Source: Snuella sedimenti (GTDB lineage Bacteria; Bacteroidota; Bacteroidia; Flavobacteriales; Flavobacteriaceae). From it: a stretch of 64,000 nucleotides of DNA. This document shows positions 35,249 to 44,661 of this stretch, one piece after another. The stretch lies in the NCBI RefSeq assembly GCF_016428595.1, contig NZ_JAELVQ010000011.1, positions 82,489 through 146,488 of the forward strand, in the 5' to 3' direction. Position 1 is the stretch's first letter; every line of letters starts with the position of its first letter. Below the pieces are notes generated by a model. It was not told where the DNA came from. It did not search any database and saw nothing but the letters and a program-made list of their open reading frames with translations. Made by a program: the position numbers and the translations under genes.

Positions 35249-36769
35249 TTATTGTAATTGGTGCATCATAGTTTCGATACGCTTTATGGTTTCTGTTTTG
35301 CCTATTAAGTACATAATATCGAATACATCGGGGCCTTGTAGGGCGCCTACCAATGCTAAACGTAATGGCATCATAACTTTTCCAAAGCCTATTTCATTGG
35401 AGGTGATCCAGCCTTTAATAGTTGATTGAAGCTGCTCAGCACTATAATCGTTATCATTAATAGAATTGATGGTTGTTACTAATTCAGACAAAAGTTTTGG
35501 CGTTTCTTCTTTAAAGGCTTTTTTAGCAGCCTTTTCGTCATAAGTTATAGGTGCTTGAAAGAAATAATGACTTAAATTCCATAAATCACTAACGAAATTA
35601 GCACGTTCTTTAATTAGGCCTACAGCTAAAGCTATATAGTTAATATCAATATTGGCCAATGCTGGTTGTTCAGCTTTAAAAGCTTCTGCCAGAGTTTCAT
35701 TACTTTGTTCCTGCATGTAGTGGTGGTTAAACCATTTAATTTTATCAGGATCAAAACGAGCACCAGATTTATTAACACGGCTTAAATCAAAAGCACCAAT
35801 GAGTTCGTCCAAGCTAAAAATTTCTTGTTCGGTACCAGGATTCCATCCCAAAAAGGCTAAGAAGTTAATCATGGCATCGGCAAAATAACCATCTTCTCTA
35901 TAGCCTCGGGAGATGTCTTGGGTCTTTGGATCTTGCCATTGAAGTGGAAATACAGGAAACCCTAATTTATCACCATCACGTTTACTTAATTTTCCTTTAC
36001 CTGTTGGTTTTAATATCAGGGGTAAATGCGCAAATTGGGGAGCTTCCCATCCAAAAGCGGTATATAGCTGTTGGTGTAATGCTAAGGAAGGCAGCCATTC
36101 TTCGCCACGAATAACATGTGAGATTTCCATTAAATGGTCGTCTACTATATTGGCAAGGTGATAGGTGGGCATACCATCACTTTTAAATAGTACTTTGTCG
36201 TCTAAAATATTGGTGTCAATTTTTATGTCCCCTCGAATAATATCTTTCAAATGCAGTACCTCATCCTGTGGGGATTTAAAACGTATTACATAATCGTCTC
36301 CCGCATCTAATTTTGATTTTACGGTTGCTTCTGAAAGGGATAAGGAGTTGTTTAATTTTAAGCGGTTATGCCAATTGTAAATAAACGTTTTTCCTTGAGA
36401 TTCATGATCTTTTCTATGTGAATCAAGACTTTCGGCGGTATCAAATGCGTAGTAGGCGTTGCCGGAAGCAATCAATTCTTCAGCATAAGCTTTATAGAGG
36501 TGTTTGCGCTCGCTTTGGCGGTAGGGGCCAAATGTTTCGTTTTTACCTGGCCCTTCATCAAACGGAATGTTACACCAATTTAAGGCATCTATAATGTATT
36601 TTTCGGCACCCGGAACATACCTGTTTTGATCGGTATCTTCTATCCTTAGGATAAATGTACCATTGTATTTTTTGGCGAATAAATAGTTGAATAGGGCAGT
36701 TCTAACACCTCCAATATGTAATGGGCCAGTTGGACTTGGTGCAAACCGCACGCGAACGTTTTTGGTCAT
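35249..36769 (-). CDS. gltX: Glutamyl-tRNA synthetase
   Basis: It charges tRNA-Glu with glutamate. The 506 residues are of standard bacterial length. The class I motif RFAPSPTGPLHIGG lies at residues 8-21, and KLSKRDG near residue 260. The C-terminal helical anticodon-binding region is complete. With glnS in the same window, the organism charges Gln directly and should not need the GatCAB route for Gln. It converges with the barrel gene. Confidence 0.95.
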   Translation of the reverse strand: MTKNVRVRFAPSPTGPLHIGGVRTALFNYLFAKKYNGTFILRIEDTDQNRYVPGAEKYIIDALNWCNIPFDEGPGKNETFGPYRQSERKHLYKAYAEELIASGNAYYAFDTAESLDSHRKDHESQGKTFIYNWHNRLKLNNSLSLSEATVKSKLDAGDDYVIRFKSPQDEVLHLKDIIRGDIKIDTNILDDKVLFKSDGMPTYHLANIVDDHLMEISHVIRGEEWLPSLALHQQLYTAFGWEAPQFAHLPLILKPTGKGKLSKRDGDKLGFPVFPLQWQDPKTQDISRGYREDGYFADAMINFLAFLGWNPGTEQEIFSLDELIGAFDLSRVNKSGARFDPDKIKWFNHHYMQEQSNETLAEAFKAEQPALANIDINYIALAVGLIKERANFVSDLWNLSHYFFQAPITYDEKAAKKAFKEETPKLLSELVTTINSINDNDYSAEQLQSTIKGWITSNEIGFGKVMMPLRLALVGALQGPDVFDIMYLIGKTETIKRIETMMHQLQ

Positions 36770-36875
36770 GTTTATATAGTTTTTAACTTATGTTAAGTTC
36801 AATTAACGGTCGAAATAGAAATTCTGGCGAGTGTTACATTGTGTCCGGTTGATAATGACTCTCAGAATTTGGTTG

Positions 36876-36883
36876 CAAAGATA
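36876..36883 (-). promoter_or_regulatory. Candidate -7 box for gltX
   Basis: The minus strand reads TATCTTTG, which fits TAnnTTTG, about 107 bp before the gltX start codon. I find no clear -33 element. Confidence 0.4.
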
Positions 36884-36972
36884 CAATTAACACATAATTA
36901 TAATCAGTGTACTAAATAAAATTGTAGTTTAGTAAGTTATAATATAAGTCGGAGTGTCAGTTTATTTACAGA

Positions 36973-39900
36973 ATGGATAGTTTTAGTATCATAAAAGAAA
37001 AGTTAGAAAGTTTTATCAAAAGATATTACACAAACGAATTGCTTAAAGGTGCTATTTTGTTTTTTGCAATTGGTGTTTTGTATTTTTTGTTGACATTGTT
37101 TATTGAGCATATTCTATGGTTAGATCCTCTAGCGAGAACGTTTTTGTTTTGGTTGTTTATAGCTGTAGAGCTTGTTTTATTGGCTAAGTTCATTGTGTTG
37201 CCATTGGCTAAATTGTTCAAGTTACAGAAGGGTATTGATTATAAAGGCGCTTCATTGATAATTGGCAAACACTTCCCGGAAGTAAACGATAAATTGTTAA
37301 ATGTACTCCAGTTGCATCAAAGTTCAAGGCAATCGGAGTTGTTGTTGGCAAGTATAGAGCAAAAGTCATTGGAGCTTAAACCAGTACCGTTTAAATTGGC
37401 CGTTAACTATGGGGCTAATATAAAGTATCTTAAATACGCCATGATACCCGTGCTTGTTATTTTGGCTGTTACGATAACGGGTAATTTAAAATGGTTTAGC
37501 GATAGTTATGAGCGTGTTGTACATTATAAAATGGCTTATGTGCCGCCTGCTCCATTTCAATTTTTTATTTTAAATAAGGATTTAACGGCTCTAGAAAACA
37601 AGGATTATACTTTAAGTGTTAAAACGGTTGGAGATATTGTTCCGGAAAATGTTCAGGTTGTTTATAGTGACGAGGTTTATATTATGCAGCAAACAGGTAT
37701 TGGTAGTTTTGCTTTTAAGTTTTCTTCTCCTAAAACAGATATTGAGTTTCGATTAAAAGCTAATAATATTGAGTCCAGGCAGTATAAGTTAGACGTTGTT
37801 AAAGTGCCTGCCATCACTAGTTTCGATATGATTTTGGATTATCCTGCTTATACAAATAAGAATAGCGATCGCTTTATGAGTACCGGTAATGCAATAGTTC
37901 CAGAAGGAACGAGGGTGACTTGGGAACTACGTGCTAATGCGGCAGAGCACATTCATTTGTATGCTAAGGATACCGTTTTGTTTGCTTTAAGTGATAAAGG
38001 TGTTTTTAACGCTTCTAAGCGCGTTTTTTCAAATTTTGAATATACCTTAAGCGCTAGCAACGAAAAGCTTCCCAATTATGAGAATTTGGCTTTTACTATC
38101 AATGTAGTTAAGGATGAGTATCCCGAGATGAAATTAAGGATGGTAAAAGATAGTGTGGATTTACAAACACTTTATTTCTATGGGCAGGTAAGTGACGATT
38201 ACGGTTTCAGTAAACTACAGTTGGTCTATTACCCTTCAGGAAACGAGGAGGATAAGCACTTTGAATCAATACCGTTTTCTAATTCGAATATTTCTGAGTT
38301 TATTAGTGCTTTCCCTAATGGACTAAGCATTCAGCCTGGTATTCCTTACGAACTTTATTTCGAAGTTTTTGACAACGATGCAGTTAACAGGTACAAAAGC
38401 GTTAAAAGTAATGTTTTCTCTTATCGTAAGCGAACCGGTGAAGAGGAAGTGGAAAAGCAATTGGGGAGCCAGAAAGAGACAATTCAGGATTTGAATAAGG
38501 CTTTTGAGAAGCTTAATGAACAGGATAAAAAGCTAATGGAGCTAACGAATACGCAAAAGGAAAAAACAAACCTTTCGTTTAATGATAAGAAAAAAATAGA
38601 AGCCTTTTTAAAGCGACAGAAGCAGCAGGATGAAATGATGAAGCATTTCAATGAAAAATTGAAGGACAATTTAGAGAATTTAAAAGACGAGCATCAAAAG
38701 GAGGATTTGTTTAAAAAAGACTTAGAACAACGGTTAAAAGAAAATGAAGACCAGCTTAAGAGAGATGAGGAGTTGCTGAAGGAGTTGGAAAAGCTACAAG
38801 AAAAAATAAATAAAGAAGAACTGGTTCAAAAGTTAGAACAGTTAGCTAAGCAAAATAAGAACAAAAAACGAAGTCTAGAGCAGCTATTGGAATTGACAAA
38901 GCGTTTTTATGTGCAAAAGAAACTTGAAAGGTTGAAAGAAGATTTGGCCAAGCAAGCAATTGAACAAGAAAAGCTGTCTAATACTGATGATGATGATAAT
39001 ACCAAGGAGAAACAAGAGGCGTTAAATAAGGAGTTTGACGATTTTAAAAAGTCTTTAGAGGAGCTAAAGCAAGAGAGCGATAAATTAAAAAAGCCAATAG
39101 ATATCCCACAAGATAAGCTAGATGAGCGTGAGATAGACCAAGAGCAGGATAAGGCGTCAGAATCTCTGGAAAAAAAGGAACAGGAATCATCGTCAGAAGG
39201 TGATGGCCCAACCTCTGAAGAGAAGCGTAAAGAGGAGCTTAATAAGGCTAAGCAAAGCCAAAAGAAGGCTGCTAAGAAAATGATGAAAATGAGTCAGAAT
39301 ATGGCACAATCCATGATGTCTGGCGGGGGAGATCAGATGCAAGAAGATATTGAGATGTTGCGTCAAATATTGGATAATCTCGTGTTGTTTTCTTTCGACC
39401 AAGAGGCGCTCATGGAACAGTTTAAAACGATTGAGGAAAACCATAATAAGTACGCTACTTTTTTGAGAAAGCAAAACAGTCTGCGTGAACATTTTGAGCA
39501 TATTGATGATAGTTTGTTTGCCTTATCGCTTAGAAATCCCAAGTTATCTGAAACGGTGAACAAAGAAATAAACGAAGTCTTTTTTAACATAGACAAGTCC
39601 TTAGGGCAATTGTCCGAAAATCAAATTTACCAAGGCGTAGCTAGTCAGCAATTTGCTGTTACATCTGCTAATAATCTAGCGGACTTTCTAAGCGATGTCC
39701 TTGATAACATGCAAGAGAATATGAGTTTGTCACCTGGGCAGGGAGGAAAAGGCGAGATGCAGTTACCAGATATTATCATGAGTCAAGAAGAATTGAATAA
39801 GAAGATGGAACAAGGGTTGAAAGAGGGAGAGCAAAACAAAGGTGAATCAAGAAAAGGTAAAGAAGGAGAAGAAGAAGGAGAAGATGGGGAGAAAGACGGT

Positions 39901-40362
39901 AAGGGGAGAGAGGGGAATACAACAGGTGAAGGTGATGGGGATAGCGAGCGAATGAATGGTGCGTTATATGAAATTTACCAAGAACAGCAACGATTGCGTC
40001 AAGCGTTAGAAGAGAAACTGATTAAAGAAGGTGGTAATGGAGACAATAATAGGTTGCTTAAAGAGATGGAGCATATCGAGTTGGAGTTATTAAACAAAGG
40101 TTTTACCAATCAAACTTTAAGGAAAATGATGAATCTCCAGCATCAATTATTAAAATTGGATAATGCTACATTCCAGCAAGGAAAGGATAATAAAAGAGAG
40201 TCAGAGACCAATAATACAAATTTTGATGGGGTCGATCTTAATCAGATTCAAAAGGCTAAACAATATTTTCAGACTACAGAAATATTGAACAGACAAACAT
40301 TACCTTTGCAGCAACTTTATAAAAAGAAAGTACAATTGTATTTTAAACAAAGGGATGATTAA
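36973..40362 (+). CDS. Large DUF4175 membrane-anchored coiled-coil protein
   Basis: The 1129 residues start with two membrane helices (about 24-45 and 55-80) and a third at about 153-170. An extracytoplasmic beta-rich part (about 180-490) is followed by long Lys/Glu/Gln coiled coils (about 495-780). A second helical region precedes a Gly/Glu/Lys-rich linker (about 940-990) and a final helical domain ending in YKKKVQLYFKQ. This is the DUF4175 architecture conserved in Bacteroidota, with no known function. It overlaps ybeY by 8 bp, so the two are probably translated together. The coiled coils suggest a scaffold spanning the periplasm (inference). Confidence 0.8.
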   Translation: MDSFSIIKEKLESFIKRYYTNELLKGAILFFAIGVLYFLLTLFIEHILWLDPLARTFLFWLFIAVELVLLAKFIVLPLAKLFKLQKGIDYKGASLIIGKHFPEVNDKLLNVLQLHQSSRQSELLLASIEQKSLELKPVPFKLAVNYGANIKYLKYAMIPVLVILAVTITGNLKWFSDSYERVVHYKMAYVPPAPFQFFILNKDLTALENKDYTLSVKTVGDIVPENVQVVYSDEVYIMQQTGIGSFAFKFSSPKTDIEFRLKANNIESRQYKLDVVKVPAITSFDMILDYPAYTNKNSDRFMSTGNAIVPEGTRVTWELRANAAEHIHLYAKDTVLFALSDKGVFNASKRVFSNFEYTLSASNEKLPNYENLAFTINVVKDEYPEMKLRMVKDSVDLQTLYFYGQVSDDYGFSKLQLVYYPSGNEEDKHFESIPFSNSNISEFISAFPNGLSIQPGIPYELYFEVFDNDAVNRYKSVKSNVFSYRKRTGEEEVEKQLGSQKETIQDLNKAFEKLNEQDKKLMELTNTQKEKTNLSFNDKKKIEAFLKRQKQQDEMMKHFNEKLKDNLENLKDEHQKEDLFKKDLEQRLKENEDQLKRDEELLKELEKLQEKINKEELVQKLEQLAKQNKNKKRSLEQLLELTKRFYVQKKLERLKEDLAKQAIEQEKLSNTDDDDNTKEKQEALNKEFDDFKKSLEELKQESDKLKKPIDIPQDKLDEREIDQEQDKASESLEKKEQESSSEGDGPTSEEKRKEELNKAKQSQKKAAKKMMKMSQNMAQSMMSGGGDQMQEDIEMLRQILDNLVLFSFDQEALMEQFKTIEENHNKYATFLRKQNSLREHFEHIDDSLFALSLRNPKLSETVNKEINEVFFNIDKSLGQLSENQIYQGVASQQFAVTSANNLADFLSDVLDNMQENMSLSPGQGGKGEMQLPDIIMSQEELNKKMEQGLKEGEQNKGESRKGKEGEEEGEDGEKDGKGREGNTTGEGDGDSERMNGALYEIYQEQQRLRQALEEKLIKEGGNGDNNRLLKEMEHIELELLNKGFTNQTLRKMMNLQHQLLKLDNATFQQGKDNKRESETNNTNFDGVDLNQIQKAKQYFQTTEILNRQTLPLQQLYKKKVQLYFKQRDD

Positions 40363-40765
40363 CTTTAATTATGAGACAGCCTTTAGGTTAAAGGAAGAGG
40401 ACAGGATTTCAGCATGGATTTCTGGTGTAATAGATTCTGAAGGATTTAAAGAAGATGAGGTTAACTACATTTTTTGCGATGATGAATACTTGCATAAAAT
40501 TAATGTTGAATTCTTAAACCATGACACCTTAACAGATATAATTAGTTTTGATTATACGGTAGGAAAAATCATTCAAGGAGATGTTTTTATATCTATAGAG
40601 CGTGTTGTGGAGAATGCAAATGATTTTGAAGTTCCTTTTGATGAAGAGTTAAGGCGCGTCATGGTTCATGGTGTGTTGCATTATTGTGGCTATAAGGATA
40701 AAAGTGATGAGGACGCCTCTTTAATGAGGGATAAGGAAAACCATTACTTAAATGCTTTTGTGTAA
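40355..40765 (+). CDS. ybeY: rRNA maturation endoribonuclease YbeY
   Basis: This is a metal-dependent RNase for 16S rRNA 3' processing and ribosome quality control. The 136 residues match the family, with FLNHDTLTDIISFDY in the middle. The metal site is HGVLHYCGYKD (His105, His109, Asp115): the third ligand is Asp where E. coli has His, a change I recall from other Bacteroidota. Its start overlaps the DUF4175 gene by 8 bp, suggesting translational coupling. Confidence 0.92.
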   Translation: MINFNYETAFRLKEEDRISAWISGVIDSEGFKEDEVNYIFCDDEYLHKINVEFLNHDTLTDIISFDYTVGKIIQGDVFISIERVVENANDFEVPFDEELRRVMVHGVLHYCGYKDKSDEDASLMRDKENHYLNAFV

Positions 40766-40792
40766 TATTCCTTATTTCGGCGTATATTTGCA

Positions 40793-40800
40793 AACTATTT
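40793..40800 (+). promoter_or_regulatory. -7 promoter box for mnmG
   Basis: TATATTTG fits TAnnTTTG. Transcription would start near 40806, and the first parS-like palindrome would then lie within the mnmG leader, so a bound ParB could influence mnmG expression. Confidence 0.5.
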
Positions 40801-40820
40801 TTAGGAACAGTTGAATTCGA

Positions 40821-40836
40821 TGTTCCACGTGGAACA
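40821..40836. other. parS-like centromere site 1
   Basis: The perfect 16-bp palindrome TGTTCCACGTGGAACA differs from the classical parS consensus (TGTTTCACGTGAAACA) by one symmetric change per arm. It lies in the mnmG leader. A second copy lies just after mnmG. Confidence 0.75.
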
Positions 40837-40890
40837 ATGTAAAAGCATTTCTTTGGGTGGTGTCTTTTGTGAAAGTAAAAAAGTATAATT

Positions 40891-42762
40891 ATGTTTAACG
40901 AGGTTTATGATGTAATCGTGGTTGGTGCTGGTCACGCTGGTAGTGAAGCCGCTGCTGCGGCTGCAAATATGGGTAGTAAGACCTTGCTTATTACAATGAA
41001 TTTGCAAAATATTGCTCAGATGTCTTGTAACCCTGCAATGGGTGGTATTGCAAAAGGACAGATTGTTAGAGAAATTGATGCTCTTGGTGGGTATAGTGGT
41101 ATTGTTTCTGATACGTCGGCAATTCAATTTAAAATGCTCAACAAATCAAAGGGGCCCGCTATGTGGAGTCCTAGGGTGCAAAGTGACCGTATGCGTTTTG
41201 CAGAAGATTGGAGATTAATGCTTGAGAAAACGCCTAATTTAGATTTTTATCAGGAAATGGTTTCTGGTTTGTTAATTGAAAAGGAAAAGGTCGTTGGTGT
41301 AAAGACGTCTTTAGGTGTTGAGATACGGACCAGGTCGGTTGTCTTGACAAATGGTACTTTTTTAAATGGATTGATTCATATAGGAGACAAAAATTTTGGT
41401 GGTGGTAGAGCAGGAGAGAAACAAGCGACGGGCATAACGGAGCAATTAGTAGATCTTGGATTTGATTCTGGAAGAATGAAAACGGGAACGCCGCCACGGG
41501 TTGATGGGCGTTCTTTGGATTTTTCTAAAATGGTTGAGCAGCCAGGAGATGATAATCCAGATAAGTTTTCTTATTTGGATATTACAAAGCCTCTTGAGAA
41601 ACAACGTTCGTGTTACATGACTTATACCAGTGAATTGGTTCACAATTTGTTGCGCGAAGGGTTTGATAGGTCGCCTATGTTTAACGGTCGTATCAAGAGC
41701 CTGGGGCCAAGATATTGTCCGTCAATAGAAGATAAGATTAATAGGTTTGCGGATAAGGATAGGCATCAATTGTTTATAGAGCCTGAAGGTTGGAATACTG
41801 TCGAGGTTTATGTTAATGGGTTTTCAACCTCGCTTCCTGAAGATGTTCAATTTAAAGCCTTGCGTTCTGTCGTTGGATTTGAAAAGGTTAAGTTTTTTAG
41901 ACCAGGATATGCTATTGAATACGATTATTTTCCGCCAACACAGCTTAAACATACCCTGGAAACAAAACTGATTGCTGGCTTGTATTTTGCGGGACAGATA
42001 AACGGTACTACCGGTTATGAGGAAGCGGCTTCGCAAGGTTTAATGGCTGGTATTAATGCTAGCTTAAAAGTACAAGAGCGAGAAGCATTCGCTTTAAAAA
42101 GAGACGAGGCTTACATAGGCGTTTTGATAGATGATTTGATTACGAAAGGTACGGAGGAGCCTTATAGGATGTTTACATCTAGAGCAGAATATAGAACTTT
42201 GCTCAGACAGGATAATGCAGATTTTAGGTTAACGCCTAAGGGGTATGATCTAGGTTTGGCGTCTGAAAAGCGCATGAAAAGAATGGAAGAAAAGCGTGAT
42301 AAGGCTGAAGGGTTTGTGTCTTTTTTTAGAAACACAAGCGTTAAGCCAGAGGAGGCTAATCCAGTTCTAGAAGCTAAAGGTTCTGCGCCTGTCAAGCAAT
42401 CGGATAAAATGTTTAAAATATATTCAAGACCAAATATTACCATAGAAGATGTTAGAAAATTCGCGGCGGTCGAGGAGTATATTTTGGAGCATGACCTAGA
42501 CAATGAGGTCGTAGAACAGACAGAAATACAGGTGAAGTATTCAGGTTATATTGCTAAAGAAAAGAATAATGCCGATAAACTGAGCCGATTGGAGTATGTG
42601 AAAATTCCAGAAAATTTTGATTACTCGAAGATTAAATCTATGAGTTTTGAGGCGCGAGAAAAGCTAAAAAAAGTGCAACCAACAACCGTGTCTCAAGCAT
42701 CACGAATTAGCGGTGTGTCACCAAACGATATTTCTGTATTGTTGGTTTATATGGGACGTTAA
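40891..42762 (+). CDS. mnmG: tRNA uridine-5-carboxymethylaminomethyl modification enzyme MnmG (GidA)
   Basis: With MnmE it makes the cmnm5 group at wobble uridine 34 of certain tRNAs, using FAD, NADH and 5,10-methylene-THF. The 623 residues are complete. They show the FAD-binding VVGAGHAGSEAA near residue 10, the family block MSCNPAMGGIAKGQIVREID, and AGQINGTTGYEEAASQG at about 365-382. The helical C-terminal domain ends SPNDISVLLVYMGR. The gene is bracketed by two parS-like palindromes; mnmG/gidA lies near the replication origin in many bacteria, so this region may be origin-proximal (inference). Confidence 0.95.
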   Translation: MFNEVYDVIVVGAGHAGSEAAAAAANMGSKTLLITMNLQNIAQMSCNPAMGGIAKGQIVREIDALGGYSGIVSDTSAIQFKMLNKSKGPAMWSPRVQSDRMRFAEDWRLMLEKTPNLDFYQEMVSGLLIEKEKVVGVKTSLGVEIRTRSVVLTNGTFLNGLIHIGDKNFGGGRAGEKQATGITEQLVDLGFDSGRMKTGTPPRVDGRSLDFSKMVEQPGDDNPDKFSYLDITKPLEKQRSCYMTYTSELVHNLLREGFDRSPMFNGRIKSLGPRYCPSIEDKINRFADKDRHQLFIEPEGWNTVEVYVNGFSTSLPEDVQFKALRSVVGFEKVKFFRPGYAIEYDYFPPTQLKHTLETKLIAGLYFAGQINGTTGYEEAASQGLMAGINASLKVQEREAFALKRDEAYIGVLIDDLITKGTEEPYRMFTSRAEYRTLLRQDNADFRLTPKGYDLGLASEKRMKRMEEKRDKAEGFVSFFRNTSVKPEEANPVLEAKGSAPVKQSDKMFKIYSRPNITIEDVRKFAAVEEYILEHDLDNEVVEQTEIQVKYSGYIAKEKNNADKLSRLEYVKIPENFDYSKIKSMSFEAREKLKKVQPTTVSQASRISGVSPNDISVLLVYMGR

Positions 42763-42824
42763 GTTGTGTTCTAGTTTTAGAGAATAATTCACTTAGTGTT
42801 GTAGTTTCAATAAATGTTTTATCA

Positions 42825-42840
42825 TGTTCCACGTGGAACG
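42825..42840. other. parS-like centromere site 2
   Basis: The core GTTCCACGTGGAAC at 42826-42839 is the same 14-bp palindrome as at 40822-40835; only the outermost base differs (TGTTCCACGTGGAACG). It lies between mnmG and the methyltransferase gene. Confidence 0.75.
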
Positions 42841-42893
42841 TGTTGTGGAAATTTGTTTTTATTTCCCTTTTATAGGGGTGTGAGATTTATTTA

Positions 42894-43751
42894 ATGGTTA
42901 AAGGAAAAACGTATTTAAGAGTAAAAGACTATTCCGTTTCCGGAGAAGAATTTGATTTGGTTTTAAATTCTGAATTCGATTTTTTAGAAACATTTCCAAA
43001 ACCTTCCGAAAGTAAACTGCCAGAATATTATAAAAGCGAAGATTACATTTCGCATACAGATACCAAGCGAAACACTTTTGAAAAGGCATATCATTTTGTT
43101 AGAAAAATGGCCTTGAAGCGTAAGTTGAGTTTAATCAATTCGTTCGGCTTAAAGGGAAAAAAACTTTTGGATGTAGGTTGTGGGACTGGTGATTTTCTAA
43201 AAGTAGCTAAAGATGATAAGTGGGAGGTGTTTGGTGTCGAACCAAATGAACAGGCTCGAACAATGGCTAATCAAAAAACAGGAAACGCTGTTTTTGAAAC
43301 CGATCGGCTTTTAAAATTCCCAGAAGCCAGTTTTGATGTTATTTCGCTTTGGCATGTTTTGGAACATTTGCCGAATTTACATGAACAAATAATTTTGTTT
43401 AAAAAATTATTAAAACCTGATGGCGTACTAATAATAGCGGTTCCTAATTATAAAAGTTATGATGCATACTATTATAAAAAGTATTGGGCTGCTTACGACG
43501 TGCCAAGGCACCTTTGGCATTTTTCAAGGACATCTGTTTCAAAATTATTCGAAAAGCAAGATATGGTGGTTAAAAAAATTAAGCCGATGTGGTTCGATGC
43601 GTTTTATGTAAGTATGCTTTCCGAAAAATATAAGACAAGAAAGATGAATCCAATTATGGGTTTTTGGGTTGGGTGTCTTTCAAATTGTAAAGCCTTGATC
43701 ACAAAGGAGTGTTCTTCTTTGATTTACATCATTAAAAACACAGAAAAATAA
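42894..43751 (+). CDS. Class I SAM-dependent methyltransferase
   Basis: The 285 residues hold a Rossmann methyltransferase core. The SAM-binding motif LDVGCGTGDF lies at about 91-100, an acidic residue ends the second strand (VFGVEPN), and motif IV is FDVISLWHVLEHL. The N-terminal 75 residues (KLPEYYKSEDYISHTD) match a flavobacterial subfamily of UbiE/COQ5-like enzymes. The substrate is unknown. It follows mnmG with 131 bp containing the second parS-like site. Confidence 0.85.
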   Translation: MVKGKTYLRVKDYSVSGEEFDLVLNSEFDFLETFPKPSESKLPEYYKSEDYISHTDTKRNTFEKAYHFVRKMALKRKLSLINSFGLKGKKLLDVGCGTGDFLKVAKDDKWEVFGVEPNEQARTMANQKTGNAVFETDRLLKFPEASFDVISLWHVLEHLPNLHEQIILFKKLLKPDGVLIIAVPNYKSYDAYYYKKYWAAYDVPRHLWHFSRTSVSKLFEKQDMVVKKIKPMWFDAFYVSMLSEKYKTRKMNPIMGFWVGCLSNCKALITKECSSLIYIIKNTEK

Positions 43752-43943
43752 TTTTAAGCCCCTTGTTTGTTTTTAGGTCTTTTTAAATAAGCAAACACCT
43801 TGTGTTTTTTTTAAAGCCTCTTAAAACGCTTTATTTGAGCTTGTTTTTTATAATTATTTTCTATTTTATGGTGGTTTCGAAATAGTTTTTTTCTATATCA
43901 TTGAAACTGAATTATTTTTGCTTTAAATTATATTTTACTTTGC

Positions 43944-43951
43944 TACTTTTG
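43944..43951 (+). promoter_or_regulatory. Promoter for the OmpH-like gene
   Basis: TACTTTTG fits TAnnTTTG, and TTTG at 43917-43920 is the possible -33 box with 23 bp spacing. The start codon is 22 bp downstream. Confidence 0.5.
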
Positions 43952-43973
43952 TCCGAATCAAAAAAATAAAAAA

Positions 43974-44489
43974 ATGAAGAATATATTTTACGTATTGCTT
44001 TTTGTGTTTGTGTTGTCGTCGTGTCAGAATGCACAAAAAATTGGTTTTGTAAATAACAGCATTGTTGTTAACGATTTTCAAAAGAAGAAAGATTTAGAGG
44101 AAAAGTTTAAAGGAAAAGATGAAGCTTTTCAAAAGAGGGCAGATAGTATTGGGAAAGCATTTCAGTTGGAAGTGCAAGAGACGCAATTAAAAGCTCAAAA
44201 ATCATCTCAAAAGAAAGCGCAAGAATTAATGGGGGGATTGCAACAAAAGCAACAGTTGCTACAGCAACAGATGCAGTTCGAGCAGCAGCAGTTACAGCAA
44301 GCATTCCAATCGGAAATCGATTCTGTAATAATTAAGGTTAAGGATTTTGTCAAGGATTATGGAAAAACAAATGGCTATACATATATCTTAGGGACTAGCG
44401 ATGCCGCAGCAACAGTTTTATATGGAACCGAAGAGAATGATTTAACGCAAATTATTTTAGATGCTCTAAACGCAGAATATAAAAAGTAA
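43974..44489 (+). CDS. OmpH/Skp-family periplasmic chaperone-like lipoprotein
   Basis: The 171 residues begin with a lipoprotein signal (Cys17 after VLSS). The OmpH core follows: IGFVNNSIVVNDFQ, then long Gln/Lys-rich helices (about 35-125) forming the coiled-coil tentacles, and a C-terminal strand region (YTYILGTSDAAATVLYG). Family knowledge: Skp/OmpH proteins hold unfolded outer-membrane proteins in the periplasm. The lipid anchor is a variation on soluble Skp. It has its own promoter and terminator. Confidence 0.85.
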   Translation: MKNIFYVLLFVFVLSSCQNAQKIGFVNNSIVVNDFQKKKDLEEKFKGKDEAFQKRADSIGKAFQLEVQETQLKAQKSSQKKAQELMGGLQQKQQLLQQQMQFEQQQLQQAFQSEIDSVIIKVKDFVKDYGKTNGYTYILGTSDAAATVLYGTEENDLTQIILDALNAEYKK

Positions 44490-44522
44490 TAGAAAGCTTT
44501 ATTAAAGACTAAAATTGTATTT

Positions 44523-44557
44523 AAACCCTTTTGAATAAAATTCAAAAGGGTTTTTTT
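44523..44557 (+). terminator. Rho-independent terminator of the OmpH-like gene
   Basis: AAACCCTTTTGAAT and ATTCAAAAGGGTTT pair in full and the 3' arm runs into seven T. Confidence 0.85.
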
Positions 44558-44573
44558 ATCTGATAATAGCAAT

Positions 44574-44606
44574 AAAAAACTCCTGCCATTTAGCTTAGCA
44601 GGAGTT
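44574..44606 (-). terminator. Rho-independent terminator of the DUF6438-like gene
   Basis: On the minus strand AACTCCTGC and GCAGGAGTT form a 9-bp stem followed by TTTTATT. It lies 55 bp after the stop codon. Confidence 0.75.
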
Positions 44607-44661
44607 AACAATAAAAGTTAGAACCCTCATTCTCTTTTATCTGTTATTTTAAAATCGTTTA

